Assembly (NCBI GenBank): GCA_043228905.1
Contig: JBHGNT010000007.1
Span: forward strand, 9,734,001 to 9,798,000
DNA: 64,000 nt
Source of the DNA: Azolla caroliniana
Lineage: Eukaryota; Polypodiophyta
Reading direction: 5' to 3'
Shown: in pieces, positions 33,016 through 44,823 of the stretch
How the letters are laid out: each line of letters starts with the position of its first letter
Numbering within the stretch: the first letter of the stretch is position 1
Translations under genes and position numbers: made by a program
Notes under the pieces: model-generated
Databases searched by the model: none
Told to the model about the DNA's origin: nothing
Seen by the model: only the letters and a program-made list of their open reading frames with translations

Positions 33016-33450
33016 TGTTACCGGCCGGCAAAGGAGTCCAGAGTGGGAAACGGAGAGTTATTTAAGTAGTAGGAATGTGGTTGTAAATAAGCGATGAGTG
33101 TGGACGGACGGACCGGAATCGGTATGCCGTTCCGGATCCGGACCGATCCCGAACAGGTGCGGATGGCACCGTTTTGTAATACAAACCGGAAACCTATTTA
33201 AAGGCCCGGATACAATGTAATAGATAGCAGTTAATTAAGGAAAGCTTAAGCGTTGTTATCTCTCTGTGTTAATTGCCGAATTGTCTTAATTGTTATATCT
33301 TACGCGTGTGTTATGAAAGACGATCATAATAAGTAACTTAATCAAGTAGGATTAAGCGTTGAGGTAGATCCGGTTGCCGTAACACCCTTTGGGGAAGTGT
33401 CTTCCGTAGACACCCTGTGTTAGGCCATTGTCCGGCCCTAAGAGTTAACA
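33016..33450 (+). repeat. OTA-1 3' LTR
   Basis: Matches 19835-20269 with 9 differences by eye and is followed by the target duplication ATCTC. Confidence 0.94.
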
Positions 33451-34140
33451 ATCTCGTTTTTTATCTTTAATCTTAGGTTTATTATGTTTTAATCTTGTTT
33501 TTAATCTTTAATCTTAGGTTTATTATGTTTTTATTAGTTTTTGTGTTTAGTAGCCACCCCCCTTCCCCTTTCTCCCTCTATTTCATTTTTCAATTAGTAT
33601 GTAAATCCCCTACCCTTGCCCCTCTTCTTAATACCTACTCCTATCTCTTCGTCTACACCAAGCACTCTATCGATTCGGGTGCGCTCAATCGACCTTGGTG
33701 TTCCTCTTCTCCGATATCTCCTCTGCTTGTCGATGATTCACCATTTCCGCACTTCTCGTCTACGACCTCGTCGTCAACATAAAATCATAGCATTGATATT
33801 CCATGGAGGCCCACGGTTTGGAGATAGGCAACCACGACAAAAGAAAATCGGCTAACACCGAGCTTTTGTCCGTGTCGAGTGCCCTCTCAAGACAACTCAT
33901 GGCATTTTGCAAATGGTAACATCGGCATCCCTCATTCCCCTACATCCCCCTCACACACCTCTCGTTGTAAAACACGGGACTACATTATGTAGCCGTGCAT
34001 TTTTATTTCTTTTTCATGTTTAGTTTAAGTCCCCTCTCAATTTTTGAAGCATGCACGGGACTACCCACTTGGTAGCCAACATTGTAATCAATTCCACCCC
34101 TCTTTTTAATTTTTACCATCCTACCCTCCCTTCAAATCAT
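33451..34140. other. non-array T/C-rich spacer, right part
   Basis: Resumes the low-complexity sequence seen before OTA-1 (TTTAATCTTAGG words), then about 300 bp of ordinary composition (33616-33910) with small ORFs I do not recognise, then pyrimidine-rich DNA up to the next array block. Confidence 0.65.
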
Positions 34141-34620
34141 GCATGTTAGAATTATTCACTCTATTCCTAATCATTAAACAATCTTGCATTTCTGCAATTT
34201 ACGGTTAATTGAGATTTTATTTTATTTTAGAGAAATATCCTTCAACTTTATTTTAGACAAACACCAAGTCTAGTTCTGGTTGCATCTTGTAAAAAAAATC
34301 TCTCATAATTAACAAATACAAGAGATAAAACCTTGTGGTGACATAATCTACATGTAGTGGGTTATAATGGTTGCCTCCAATTTGAAATATCCATACGTAT
34401 CGAGTTCGAAAGGATAATACATGTTGAAAAACCTCAACCGTCTCATGTGACTTGCGCATTCAAAATTAAGTTTTAGCATAAATATGTAATTAAATCTTGC
34501 CTGTTAGAATTATTCACTATATTCCTAATCATTGAGGAATCTTGCGTTTCTGCAATTTATGGTTAATTGAGATTTTATTTTATTTTAGAGAAATATCCTT
34601 CAATTTTATGAACTCCATAC

Positions 34621-34693
34621 TCCATTATTGTCTAGTTGTTTAGGATACTCGGCTCTCACCCAAGCGACCCGCATTCAAGTTCCGGCAATAGAA
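34621..34693 (+). pseudogene. tRNA-Glu(CTC), degenerate
   Basis: Anticodon loop CTCTCAC. Acceptor and T stems each carry mismatches (CAATAGA, CGCATTCAAG). Confidence 0.72.
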
Positions 34694-35052
34694 ACATCAA
34701 GTCTGGATTAGGTTCCATCTTGTATGAAAAAGTCTCATAATTGACAAATAAAAGGCATAAAACCTTCTGGTGAAATCTTCTACATATAATGGGTTACAAT
34801 GGTTGCCACAAATTCAACATATGCATACGTATCAAATTTGAAAGAATAATGCATGTTGAAAAACCCAAAGCGTCTCATGTGAGTTGCACATTCAAAATTA
34901 AGTCTTAGCATCAATATCGAATTAAATCTTGCCTTTCAGAATTATTCACTCTATTCCTAATCATTGAGGAATCTTGCCTTTCTGAAATTTATGGTTAATT
35001 CAGATTTTATTTTATTTTGGAGAAAGATCCTTCGACTCTATCAAGTCCGTAC

Positions 35053-35125
35053 TCCATTGTAGTCTAGTTGGTTAGGATACTCAGCTTTCACCCGAGCGAC
35101 TCGGGTTCAAGTCCCGGGAATGGGA
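35053..35125 (+). tRNA. tRNA-Glu(TTC), mismatched
   Basis: Anticodon stem CTCAG/CCGAG and acceptor GAATGGG carry mismatches. Boxes intact. Confidence 0.68.
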
Positions 35126-35525
35126 AGAACAAGTCCAGTTCAGGTTTCATCTTGTAAAAAAAAAGTTTCATAATTAAGAAATACAAGACATAAAACCTTG
35201 TGGTGAGATAATGTACATGGAGTGGGTTACAATGGTAGCTTCGAATTCGAAATATCCATACGTATCAAATTTGAATGGATAATACGTGTTGAAAAACCTA
35301 AAGCCTGCCATATATAAGTTGCGCATTCAAAATTATGTCTGACCATAAATATCTAATTACATCTTGCCTGTTAGAATTATTCACTTTATTCCTAATCATG
35401 GAGGAATGTTAGAATTATTCACTTTATTCCTAATTATTCAGGAATCTTAGATTTCCGCATTTGATGCTAAATTGAGATTTTATTTTATTTTGGAGAAATA
35501 TTCTCCAATTTTATAAACTTCATAC

Positions 35526-35598
35526 TCCATTGTAGTCTACTTGGTTAGCATACTCGGCTTTCACCCGAGCGACCTGGGTTCAAGTCCCGCCCATGGAA
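35526..35598 (+). tRNA. tRNA-Glu(TTC), mismatched
   Basis: 3' strand CCATGGA. Unlike most copies it has a TTTT run about 28 bases downstream. Confidence 0.68.
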
Positions 35599-36228
35599 AC
35601 ATCATGTCTAGTTCAAGTTGTATACATTTTATACGAAAAAATTCAATTAAGTAACAAATACAAGACATATAACCTTGTCGTGATATAATCAACATATAGT
35701 GGGTTATAATGGTTGCCTCCACTTCGAAATATCCATGCGTATCGAATTTGAAAGGATAATACACGTTGAAAAACCTAACGCGTCTCATATGACTTGCGCA
35801 TTCAAAATTAAGTCTTGCAATAAATATCTAACTAAATCTTGCATGTTGAATTATTCACTCTATTCCTAATCATTGAAGAATCTTAGACGAAAAAGGTCTC
35901 ATAATTAACAAATAGAAGACATAAAACCTTGTGGTCACATAATCTACATGTAGTGGGTTACAACGGTTGCCTCCAATTCAAAATATCCATACGTATCGAA
36001 TTTGAAATGATTATACGCGTTGAAAAATCTAAAGCGTCTCATGTGACTTGCGAAACCTAAAGCGTTTCATGTGACTTGCGCATTCAAAATTAAGTCTTAA
36101 CATAAATATCTAATTAAATCTTGCCAGTTAGAATTATTCACTCTATTTTCCTAATCATTGAGGAATCTTGTGTTTCTGCAATTTATCGTAGTCTAGAGAA
36201 AGATACTTCAACTCTATCTACTCCATCC

Positions 36229-36301
36229 TCCATTGTAGTCTAGTTGGTTAGGATACTCGGCTCTCACCCGAGCCAGCCAGGTTCAAATCCCAGCAATGGA
36301 A
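36229..36301 (+). tRNA. tRNA-Glu(CTC)
   Basis: Perfect acceptor and anticodon stems with CTCTCAC loop. The T arm is altered (CCAGGTTCAAATCCCAG) but the changes partly compensate. Confidence 0.72.
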
Positions 36302-36901
36302 ACAACAAGTCTAGTTCAGGTTGTGTCTTGTAATAAAAAAGTCTCATAATTAGCAGATACAAGACATAAAACTTGTGGTGATATAATCAAAGTGTAGTGG
36401 GTTACAATGGTTGCCTCCAAATCAAAATATCCATATGTATCGAATTTGAAAGGATAATACGTGTTGAAAAACCTAAAACGTCTCATGTGACTTGCCCATT
36501 CATTGAGGAATCATTGGAAACAACAAGTCAGGTTGTGTCCTGCAATAGAAAAGTCTCATAATTAACAAATAGAAGACATAAAACCTTGTGGTGATATAAT
36601 CTACATGTAGTGGGTTACAACGGTTGCCTGCAATTCAGAAGATCCATACGTATCGAATTTGAAATGATAATATGTGTTGCAAAAGATAAAGCGTCTCATG
36701 TGACTTGCGAAACCTAAAGCATCCCATGTGACTTGCGCATTCAAAATTAAGTCTTAGTATAAATATCTAATTAAATCTTGCCTGTTAGAATTATTCACTC
36801 TATTCCTAATGATTGAGGAATTTTGCGTTTCTGTAATTTATGGTTAATTGAGATTTTATTTTATTTTACAGAAACATCCTTCACCTCTATCAACTCCGTA
36901 C

Positions 36902-36974
36902 TCCATTATACTCTAGTTGCTTAGGATACTCGGCTTTCTCCCGATCGACCCGGGTTCAAGTCCCGGCAATGCAA
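36902..36974 (+). pseudogene. tRNA-Glu(TTC), degenerate
   Basis: TCCATTA/CAATGCA acceptor and CTTTCTC loop with CCGAT stem. Confidence 0.72.
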
Positions 36975-37332
36975 ACAACAAGTCTAGTTCGGGTTGCGTC
37001 TCATGTGACTTGCACATTCAAAATTAAGTCCTAGCATAAATATCTAATTAAATTTTGCTTGTTAGAATTATTCACTCTATTTTCCTAATCATTGAGGAAT
37101 GTTGCGTTTCTGCAATTTATGGTAGTCAAAATCTAAAGCGTCTCATGTGACTTGCGAAACCTAAAGCGTGTCATGTGACTTGCACATTCAAAATTAAGTC
37201 CTAGCATAAATATCTAATTAAATTTTGCATGTTAGAATTATTCACTCTATTTTCCTAATCATTGAGGAATCTTGCGTTTCTGCAATTTATGGTAGTCTAG
37301 AGAAAAATACTTCAACTCTATCTACTCCGTCC

Positions 37333-37405
37333 TCCATTGTAGTCTAGTTCGTTAGGATACTCGGCTCTCACCCAAGCGACCCAGGTTCAAATCCCAACAA
37401 TGGAA
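37333..37405 (+). tRNA. tRNA-Glu(CTC), mismatched
   Basis: Perfect acceptor stem, CTCTCAC loop, one anticodon-stem mismatch (CCAAG). Confidence 0.7.
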
Positions 37406-37653
37406 ACAACAAGTCTAGTTCAGGTTGTGTCTTGTAATAAAAAAGTCTCATAATTAGCAAATACAAGACATAAAACCTTGTGGTGATATAATCTAAATGT
37501 AGTGGGTTACAATGGTTGCCTCCAAATCAAAATATCCATACGTATCGAATTTGAAAGGATAATACGTGTTGAAAAACCTAAAGCGTCTCATGTGGTTAAT
37601 TGAGATTTTATTTTATTTTAGAGAAAAATCCTTCAACTTTATCAACTCCGTAG

Positions 37654-37726
37654 TCCATTGTAGTTTAGTTGGTTAGGATACTCGGCCTTGACCAGAGTGA
37701 CGAGGGTTCAAATATCGGCAATGGAA
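37654..37726 (+). pseudogene. tRNA-Glu, anticodon arm decayed
   Basis: The loop reads CCTTGAC, without T33 and with no Glu anticodon. The T arm is also disturbed. Confidence 0.72.
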
Positions 37727-37964
37727 ACATCAAGTCTAGTTGAGGTTGCGTGTTGTAATAAAAAAGTATCATAATTAACAAATACAAGACATAAAACCTT
37801 ATGGTGACATAATCTAAATGTAGTGGGTTACAATGGTTGCCTCCAAATCAAAATATCCATACGTATCGAATTTGAAAGGATAATACGTGTTGAAAAACCT
37901 AATGCGTCTCATGTGACTTGCCCATTCAAAATTAAGTCTTACAATAAATATCTAAGTCTTACGC

Positions 37965-39975
37965 CATTTTGTTGCGGAGTGTGTCGTCAAGTGAATTCTC
38001 GCCGAATTCCTTCCTTTCGGAGATACGCCGTGAAATCGTCTGAGAAGTACTCCTTGCCGCCATCTGATCAAAGGCATCGTACATGTCGGGCCGTGGCTTT
38101 CTCGACTTCATTCTTGAAATTTTGGAAGTGTCCGAACACTTCGCTCCTTTGCCGCATCGGGTATATCCAAGTGTGCCTAGAGAAGTCGTCGATTAAGAGC
38201 ACGTAATATAGGCATCCGCCGAATGTAGTCGTCTGCGCCGGTTCCCATACGTCGGAATGAACTACGTCGAGTAGACCTTTGCTAACGTTCCGTTCTTTCG
38301 AGAAAGGGTGTCGGTGTTGCTTTCCGAATTGGCACGCTTCGCATACACCTTCAATCTCCTTCTCTTTGAATGTCAGGAGTCCGATGACGACTCCTTTCGA
38401 TTTCATTGCTTTGAGTTTGTTGACATTGATGTGGCCGATTCGCTTGTGCCATAGCTCTATGTCGGAATCGACTTTTGTGTTTTTCGCGAACATGGCGGAT
38501 TTCATCTCGCGTGAATCGAGAATGAACATCCGGCCCTCTCTTCGTCCACGTGCGATGAGTCAGCCCTCTTTTTTGATGAAGTAACCGCCTTGATTAAATC
38601 GAACGTGCATCCCTTGCTCTACAATTTGGCCGACGGAGACCAAATTCTTCGTAATGGTCGGTACATGAAAGACATTTTTAATGTAATTTTGCTTACCTTC
38701 TTTTCTGAACAGAACATTGCCAATGTGCCGAATCGGATGCGTAGTGTCTGCTCCGGTTTCGACATAGCCGGGTCAGTCCGGCTCTCGAAGTTCTCGGAAC
38801 CATTCTTGATGCGATGTCATATGGTTCGAGGCACCGGAATCGATGAACCATACGTCTTCCGGACTGGAGGCTCTAGTTGAGGTAGCGGCCGACATAGAGT
38901 TTGCTCTATGTTTCATCATGAACATTCTGCCACGGTCGGAGTTGTGCGCATACATTCCGCCACGATCTTCGTAGTCGGAGTTGTGTGCGTAATTCGTGAC
39001 TTGTCAGCTTGTGGAAGCCGATTCACGCATCTTCTGTCGGCACTCTTCTTCGTGGTGGCCGAGCTTTCCGGAATATCCGCATTCGGTTGCATTTTGACGG
39101 TTCGGGCCGGAGTGGAAGCTCCCCCTTCTTGCGAAGGTTCCTCGTTGGCCTCCGTTTTGCGGCCGAAATTGGGAGTTGTTGTCGTAGGTCGGACCTCGTC
39201 CGCCTTGTCCTTGGCCGAATCGGCGTCTCGCTTGTCCGCGTCCTCTTCCTCCATTAGAGTGCGTGTAGAGCATGTGGCCTTCCGACTCATTGCTCCTTGT
39301 ACGCACTTGGTTTTCTTCGACCAATAGCATTGATTGGAGCTCGAAGAAGGAGGGAGATTTCTCCCGTGCAAGAATGGCGGTTCGCATTGTGCCGAACCGT
39401 GGTGCGAGGCCGCCGAGGCATATTTGCACCATCTCATCATCATCTATACTTACGCTTATTGAGCCGAGCGAGTCACAAAGCTCCTTGATCTTCAAGGTGT
39501 ATGTTGTGATCGACATGTCCCTTTGTTGAATGTTGTTCAACTCTTGGCGGAGTTGAGGCTTCTTTCGTAGATTTTCTCACGCTTCCTTCGGCGTCTTGGC
39601 TTCTCGAATGTAACCGAGCATGTGGTCGTGAACACATGTCGCCAAACAATACATCACGCAGCTTGTAGCTTGCTCCCATGTCGCGTATCCAGGAGCCGCT
39701 TCGACGGGTCGGTCTTCATGCGCTCCTTCGATGTAGCTCCAATAGCCTTGTCCGACAAGGTATTGGTGCATCTTGTACTCCCAAGATGCGAAGTTGTTTC
39801 GATCCAACTTCTCGGTAGGGAGAGCGCTCCCCATTTGAGTATTCATTATGTCGATTCTTCTTCTTCTTCTTCACTCTTCGAATGCGAGCTATGTAGCGAA
39901 GCTACAATAGCTATGAGCCGTTTCTTGGTCGTCGGTGTAGAGCACAACACACGATCACAATGACGCGAATGGGCT
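37965..39975 (-). mobile_element. Ty1/copia element B, truncated at both ends
   Basis: Minus-strand gag, protease and the first two thirds of integrase, bounded on both sides by tRNA array sequence. No LTR is present. The left edge lies at a short AAGTCTTA homology; the right edge falls inside a tRNA. It looks like a piece carried in by repair rather than a normal insertion. Confidence 0.88.
37975..39846 (-). pseudogene. copia B gag-protease-integrase remnant
   Basis: Starts MNTQMGSALPTEKLDRNNF at 39846, the usual copia gag opening. A TGA near 39577 breaks gag. The Gly/Arg-rich nucleocapsid region follows, whose knuckle ECGYSGKLGHHEEEC has Ser in place of the second Cys. The protease motif is WFIDSGASNHMTSH (near 38850). 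The GAG-pre-integrase finger (LWHKRIGHIN with CEACQFGKQ) and the integrase core then begin (VHSDVW, SDGGKEYF). The sequence ends at RHTPQQNGV, just before the catalytic Glu. Frameshifts and stops are scattered throughout. Confidence 0.88.
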
Positions 39976-39982
39976 AGATCGA

Positions 39983-40045
39983 GCTAGTTGGTTAGGATAC
40001 TCGGCTTCCACTCGAGCGACCCAGGTTAAAGTCCCGGTAATGCAA
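39983..40045 (+). pseudogene. tRNA fragment with TCC anticodon at copia B edge
   Basis: Lacks the 5' 10 bases. Loop CTTCCAC; stem CTCGG/TCGAG is imperfect. Confidence 0.75.
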
Positions 40046-40271
40046 ACAACAAGTCTAGTACAGGTTGGATACATCTTACACGAAAAAAGTCTCATAATTA
40101 ACAAGCGCATTCAAAATTAAATACTAGCATAAATATCTAACTAAATCTTGCCTATTAGAATTATTCACTATTTTCCTAATCATTGAGGAATCTTGGATTT
40201 CTCCAATTTATGGTTAATTGAGATTTTATTTTATTTTAGAGAAAGATTCTTCAATTCTATCACCTCCATAC

Positions 40272-40344
40272 TCCATTATATTCTAGTTGGTTAGAATACT
40301 CGGCTTTCACCCGAGCGACCCGGGTTCAAGTCCTAGCAATGCAA
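40272..40344 (+). tRNA. tRNA-Glu(TTC), mismatched
   Basis: Perfect anticodon arm; acceptor TCCATTA/CAATGCA and T stem CCTAG are damaged. Confidence 0.65.
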
Positions 40345-40937
40345 ACAACAAATCTAGTTCAGGTTGGATACATCTTAGACGAAAAAAGTCTCATAATTAA
40401 AAAGTACAATACATAAAACCTTGTGGTCACATAATATACATGTAGTGGTTACAACGGTTGCCTCCAATTCAAAATATCCATACCTATCATATTTGAAAGG
40501 ATAAAACGTGTTGAAAAACCTAAAGCGTCTCATATGACTTGCGAAACCTAAAGCGTCTCATCTAACTTGCAGATTCAAAATTATCTCTTAGAATAAATAT
40601 CTAATTAAATCTTGCTTATTAGAATTATTCACTCTATTTGTAATCATTGTGGAATCTTGTGTTTCTGCAATTTATGGTTTACAATGGTAGCTTCGAATTC
40701 GAAATATCCATACGTATCAAATTTGAAAGGATAATACGTGTTGAAAAACCTCAAGCGTCTCATGTGGCTTGCACATACAAAATTCCGTCTTAGCATAAAT
40801 ATGTAATTAAATCTTGCCTGTTAGAAGTATTCACTATTTTCCTAATCATTGAGATATCTTGCATTTCGGCAAATTATGGTTCATTGAGATTTTATTTTAT
40901 TTTAGAGAAAGATCCTTCAATTCTATCAACTCCGAAC

Positions 40938-41010
40938 TCCATTATATTCTAGTTGGTTAGGTTACTCGGCTTCCACCCGAGCGACCCAAGTTCAAGTCCC
41001 AGCAATGCAA
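40938..41010 (+). tRNA. tRNA-Glu body with TCC (Gly) anticodon
   Basis: CTCGG/CCGAG stem is perfect around CTTCCAC, so T34-C35-C36 reads Gly codons. The acceptor has two mismatches (TCCATTA/CAATGCA). Probably a pseudogene, yet the change is shared with 39983 and 41674. Confidence 0.65.
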
Positions 41011-41236
41011 ACAACAGGTCTAGTACAGGTTGGATACATCTTACACGAAAAAAGTCTCATAATTAACAAGCGCATTCAAAATTAAATCTTAGCATAAATA
41101 TCTAATTAAATCTTGCCTATTAGAATTATTCACTATTTTCCTAGTCATTGAGGAATCTTGCGTTTCTCCAATTTCTGGTTAATTGAGATTTTATTTTATT
41201 TTAGAGAAAGATTCTTCAATTCTATCAACTCCATAC

Positions 41237-41309
41237 TCCATTATATTCTAGTTGGTTAGAATACTCGGCTTTCACCCGAGCGACCCGGGTTCAAGTACTA
41301 GCAATGCAA
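41237..41309 (+). tRNA. tRNA-Glu(TTC), mismatched
   Basis: Perfect anticodon arm; acceptor and T stem mismatched as in 40272. Confidence 0.65.
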
Positions 41310-41673
41310 ACAACAAGTCTACTTTAGGTTGGATACATCTTAGACAAAAAAAGTCTCATAATTAACAAGTACAAGACATAAAACCTTGTAGTCACATAAT
41401 CTACATGTAGTGCGTTACAACGGTTGCCTCCAATTCAAAATATACATACGTATCGAATTTGAAAGGATAATACGTGTTGAAAAACCTCAAGCGTCTCATG
41501 TGGCTTGCGCATACAAAATTCCGTCTTAGCATAAATATGTAATTAAATCTTGCCTGTTAGAAGTATTCACTATTTTCCTAATCATTGAGATATCTTGCAT
41601 TTCGGCAAATTATGGTTCATTGAGATTTTATTTTATTTTAGAGAAAGATCCTTCAATTCAATCAACTCCAAAC

Positions 41674-41746
41674 TCCATTATAGTCTAGTTGGTTAGGATA
41701 CTCGGCATCCACCCGAGCGACCCAGGTTCAAGTCCCAGCAATGCAA
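41674..41746 (+). pseudogene. tRNA with TCC anticodon, loop decayed
   Basis: Loop CATCCAC: TCC in place but T33 replaced by A. Confidence 0.72.
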
Positions 41747-41972
41747 ACAACAAGTCTAGTACAGGTTGGATACATCTTACACGAAAAAAGTCTCATAATT
41801 AACAAGCGCATTCAAAATTAAATCTTAGCATAAATATCTAATTAAACCTTGCCTATTAGAATTATTCACTATTTTCCTAATCATTGAGGAATCTTGCGTT
41901 TCTCCAATTTATGGTTAATTGAGATATTATTTTATCTTAGAGAAAGATTCTTCAATTCTATCAACTCCATAC

Positions 41973-42045
41973 TCCATTATATTCTAGTTGGTTAGAATAC
42001 TCGGCTTTCACCCGAGCAACCCAGGTTCAAGTACTAGCAATGCAA
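41973..42045 (+). tRNA. tRNA-Glu(TTC), mismatched
   Basis: Nearly the same as the copy 736 bp upstream. TTTT lies about 27 bases downstream. Confidence 0.65.
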
Positions 42046-42409
42046 ACAACAAGTCTACTTTAGGTTGGATACATTTTAGACGAAAAAAGTCTCATAATTA
42101 ACAAGTACAAGACATAAAACCTTGTGGTCACATAATCTACATGTAGTGGGTTACAACGGTTGCCTCCAATTCAAAATATCCATACGTATCGAATTTGAAA
42201 GGATAATACGTGTTGAAAAACCTCAAGCATCTCATGTGGCTTGCGCATACAAAATTCATTCTTAGCATAAATATGTAATTAAATCTTGCCTGTTAGAACT
42301 ATTCACTCCATTCCTAATCATGGAGGAATCTTGAGTTTGTGCAATTTATGGTTGATTGAGTTTTTATTATATTTTCGAGAAAAATCCTTCAACTCTATCG
42401 ACTCCAAAC

Positions 42410-42482
42410 TCCATTGTAGTCAAGTTGCTTAGCGTACTAGGCTTTCACCAGATCGACCCGGGTTCAAGTCCCGGCAATCGAA
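42410..42482 (+). pseudogene. tRNA-Glu(TTC), degenerate
   Basis: Anticodon stem CTAGG/CAGAT does not pair well; 3' strand CAATCGA. Confidence 0.72.
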
Positions 42483-42841
42483 ACATCAAATCTAGTTCAA
42501 GTTGCATCTTGTATGAAAAAGTCTCATAATTGACAAATACAAGGCATAAAACCTTGTGGTAACATAATTTACATGTAGTGGGTTATTATGGTCGCCTCCA
42601 ATTCAAAATATCCATACGTATCGAATTTGAAAGGATAATATGTCTTGGAAAACCTCAAGCGTCTCATCTAACCTGCGCATTCAAAATTAAGTCTTAGCAT
42701 AAATATGTAATTAAATCTTGCCTATTCGAATTATTCACTATTTTCCTAATCATTAAGGAATCTTGCGTTTCGGCAATTTATGGTTAATTGAGATTTTATT
42801 TTATTCTAGAGAAAGATCCTTCAACTCTATCAATTCTGTAC

Positions 42842-42914
42842 TCCATTGTAGTCTAGTTGGTTAGGATACTCAGCTTTCACACCAACGACCTGGGTTCAAG
42901 TCCCGTCAATGCAA
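42842..42914 (+). pseudogene. tRNA-Glu(TTC), degenerate
   Basis: CTCAG/ACCAA anticodon stem and CAATGCA 3' strand. Confidence 0.72.
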
Positions 42915-43288
42915 AAAACAAGTGTAGTTCAGGTGGGATACATCTTAAACGAAAAAGGTCTCATTATTAACAAATACAAGACATAAAACCTTGTGGTGAC
43001 ATAATGTACATGTAGTGGGTTACAACGGTTGCCTCCAATTCAAAATATCCATATGTATCGAATTTGAAAGGATAAAACGTGTTGAAAAATCTAAAGCGTC
43101 TCATGTGACTTGCGAAACCTAAAGCATTCAAAATTAAGTCTTAGCATAAATATCAAATGAAACCTTTCATGTTAGAATTCTTCACTCTATTCCTAATCAT
43201 TGAGGAATCTTGCGTTTCTGCAATTTATGGTGAATTGAGATTTTGTTTTCTTTTAGAGACAGGTCCTTCAACCCTATCAACTCCGTAC

Positions 43289-43361
43289 TCCATTGTAGTC
43301 TAGTTGGTTAGGATACTCGACTTTCACCCGAGCAACCCGGGTTCAAGTCTCGGCAATGGAA
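43289..43361 (+). tRNA. tRNA-Glu(TTC)
   Basis: Perfect acceptor stem. One anticodon-stem mismatch (CTCGA/CCGAG) and one T-stem wobble. Confidence 0.75.
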
Positions 43362-43688
43362 AAAACAAGTCTAGTTCAAGTTCCATCTTGTAAAAAAACC
43401 TTGTGGTGACATACATTACATGTAGTGGGTTACAACAGTTGCCTTCAAATCAAAATATCGATACGTATCGAGTTTGAAAGGATAATATGTGTTGAAAAAC
43501 CTAAACCACCTCATATGACCTGCGCATTCAAAATTAAGTATTAGAATAAATATCTAATTAAATCTTGCTTTTTAGAATTATTCACTATATTCCTAATCAT
43601 TGAGGAATCTTGCATTTCTACAATTTATGGTTAATTCAGATTTTATTTTATTTTAGAAAACGAGCCTTCAACTCTATCAAATCCGTAT

Positions 43689-43761
43689 TCCATTGTAGTC
43701 GAGTTGGTTAGGATACTCAGCTTTCACCCGAGCGACCCGGGTTCAAGTTTCAACAATGGGA
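43689..43761 (+). pseudogene. tRNA-Glu(TTC), T arm decayed
   Basis: T arm reads CCGGGTTCAAGTTTCAA; anticodon stem CTCAG mismatched. Confidence 0.7.
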
Positions 43762-44076
43762 ACATCAAGTCTAGTTCAGGTTGCATCTTCTACAAAAAAA
43801 GTCTGATAATTAACAAATAGAAGACATCATGTCTAGTTTGAAATATCCAGACGTATCGAATTTGAAAGGATAATACATGTTGAGAAACCTAAAGCATCTC
43901 ATATGACGTGCGCATTCAAAATTAAGTCTTACAATAAATATCTAATTAAATATTGGCAGTTAGAATTATTCACTCTATTCCTAATCATTGAAGAATCTTA
44001 GATTTCAACAATTTATGGTTAATTGAGATTTGATTTGATTTTACAGAAACATGCTTCAACGTTATTAACTTTATAC

Positions 44077-44149
44077 TCCATTGTATTCTAGTTGGTTAGG
44101 ATACTCGGCTTTCACCCGAGCGACCCGGGTTCAAGTCCCGTCCTTGGAA
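44077..44149 (+). tRNA. tRNA-Glu(TTC), acceptor mismatched
   Basis: Anticodon arm perfect, T stem nearly so; 3' strand CCTTGGA gives two mismatches. Confidence 0.68.
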
Positions 44150-44436
44150 ACATCAAGTCTAGTTCAAGTTGCATAAATTCTATACGAAAAAAGTTTCATA
44201 ATTGACAAATACAAGGCATAAAACCTTGTGGTGACATAATCTACATGTAGTGGGTTACAATGGTTGCCTTCAAATAAAAATTTCCATACATATCGAATTT
44301 GAAATGATAATCCGTGTTGAAAAACCTAAAGCATCTCTAGTGACTTGCGCATTCAAAATTAAGTCTTACAATAAATATCTAATTAAATCTTGGCGGTTAG
44401 AATTATTCACTCTATTCCTAATCATTCAGGAATCTT

Positions 44437-44668
44437 TTAATTTGATAAAGAAACTCGTCTTCTATTACATAAAGATTAACATATTAGCCAATTAAATTCA
44501 ATTTCACATGTATTGAAAGTACGAGGTATACTGTTTAATTAAAGTAAAGCCATTTCTTGAGAATGCGTTCGAGGGGATGAAATCACATTTCACTTAAAAG
44601 GAAACATACTTGATGCTCTCCTTTAGTAAACGAAAAACCACGAAGGCAACACTAGGATATCATGTGTC
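44437..44668. mobile_element. 231-bp insertion sequence, copy 1
   Basis: Begins TTAATTTGATAAAG and ends ATCATGTGTC, with ATCTT directly on both sides (44432-44436, 44669-44673). Interrupts the conserved GGAATCTTGCGTTTC of the spacer. No ORF and no clear terminal inverted repeats. Confidence 0.7.
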
Positions 44669-44750
44669 ATCTTGCGTTTCCACAATTTATGGTTAATTGA
44701 GATTTTATTTTATTTGAGGTAAACATCCTTCCACTTTATCAATTCCATAC

Positions 44751-44823
44751 TCCATTATAGTCTAGTTGGTTAGGATACTCAAGGTTCGCCCGAGCAACCC
44801 GAGTTCATGTTCCGACAATGGAA
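44751..44823 (+). pseudogene. tRNA-Glu remnant, anticodon arm decayed
   Basis: Anticodon arm reads CTCAAGGTTCGCCCGAG. Matches the copy at 55676. Confidence 0.72.

Larger units (their letters stand above)
19835..33450 (+). mobile_element. Ty3/gypsy element OTA-1 (gag-pol-ORF3), with nested insertion
   Basis: A complete LTR element: 435-bp LTRs (9 differences by eye), flanked by the 5-bp duplication ATCTC (19830-19834 and 33451-33455). Gag, protease, RT, RNase H and integrase are followed by an extra long ORF3. The DGGS-type protease and lack of a chromodomain put it near the non-chromoviral plant group that includes Athila and Tat; this placement is my inference. No second RNase H is visible. 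TR-GAG1 is nested in ORF3. Several stops make it non-functional. Confidence 0.95.
34141..37964 (+). repeat. tRNA-Glu tandem array, block B
   Basis: Same spacer landmarks as block A, but the segment before each tRNA reads GAGATTTTATTTTATTTTAG, which blocks C and D share. Seven full-length tRNAs, three with CTC anticodon. Unit order is more disturbed by deletions. Confidence 0.93.

Noticed and set aside
33616-33910. Host gene fragment
   Set aside because: Composition is more gene-like than its surroundings but no frame is long or recognisable; left undetermined.
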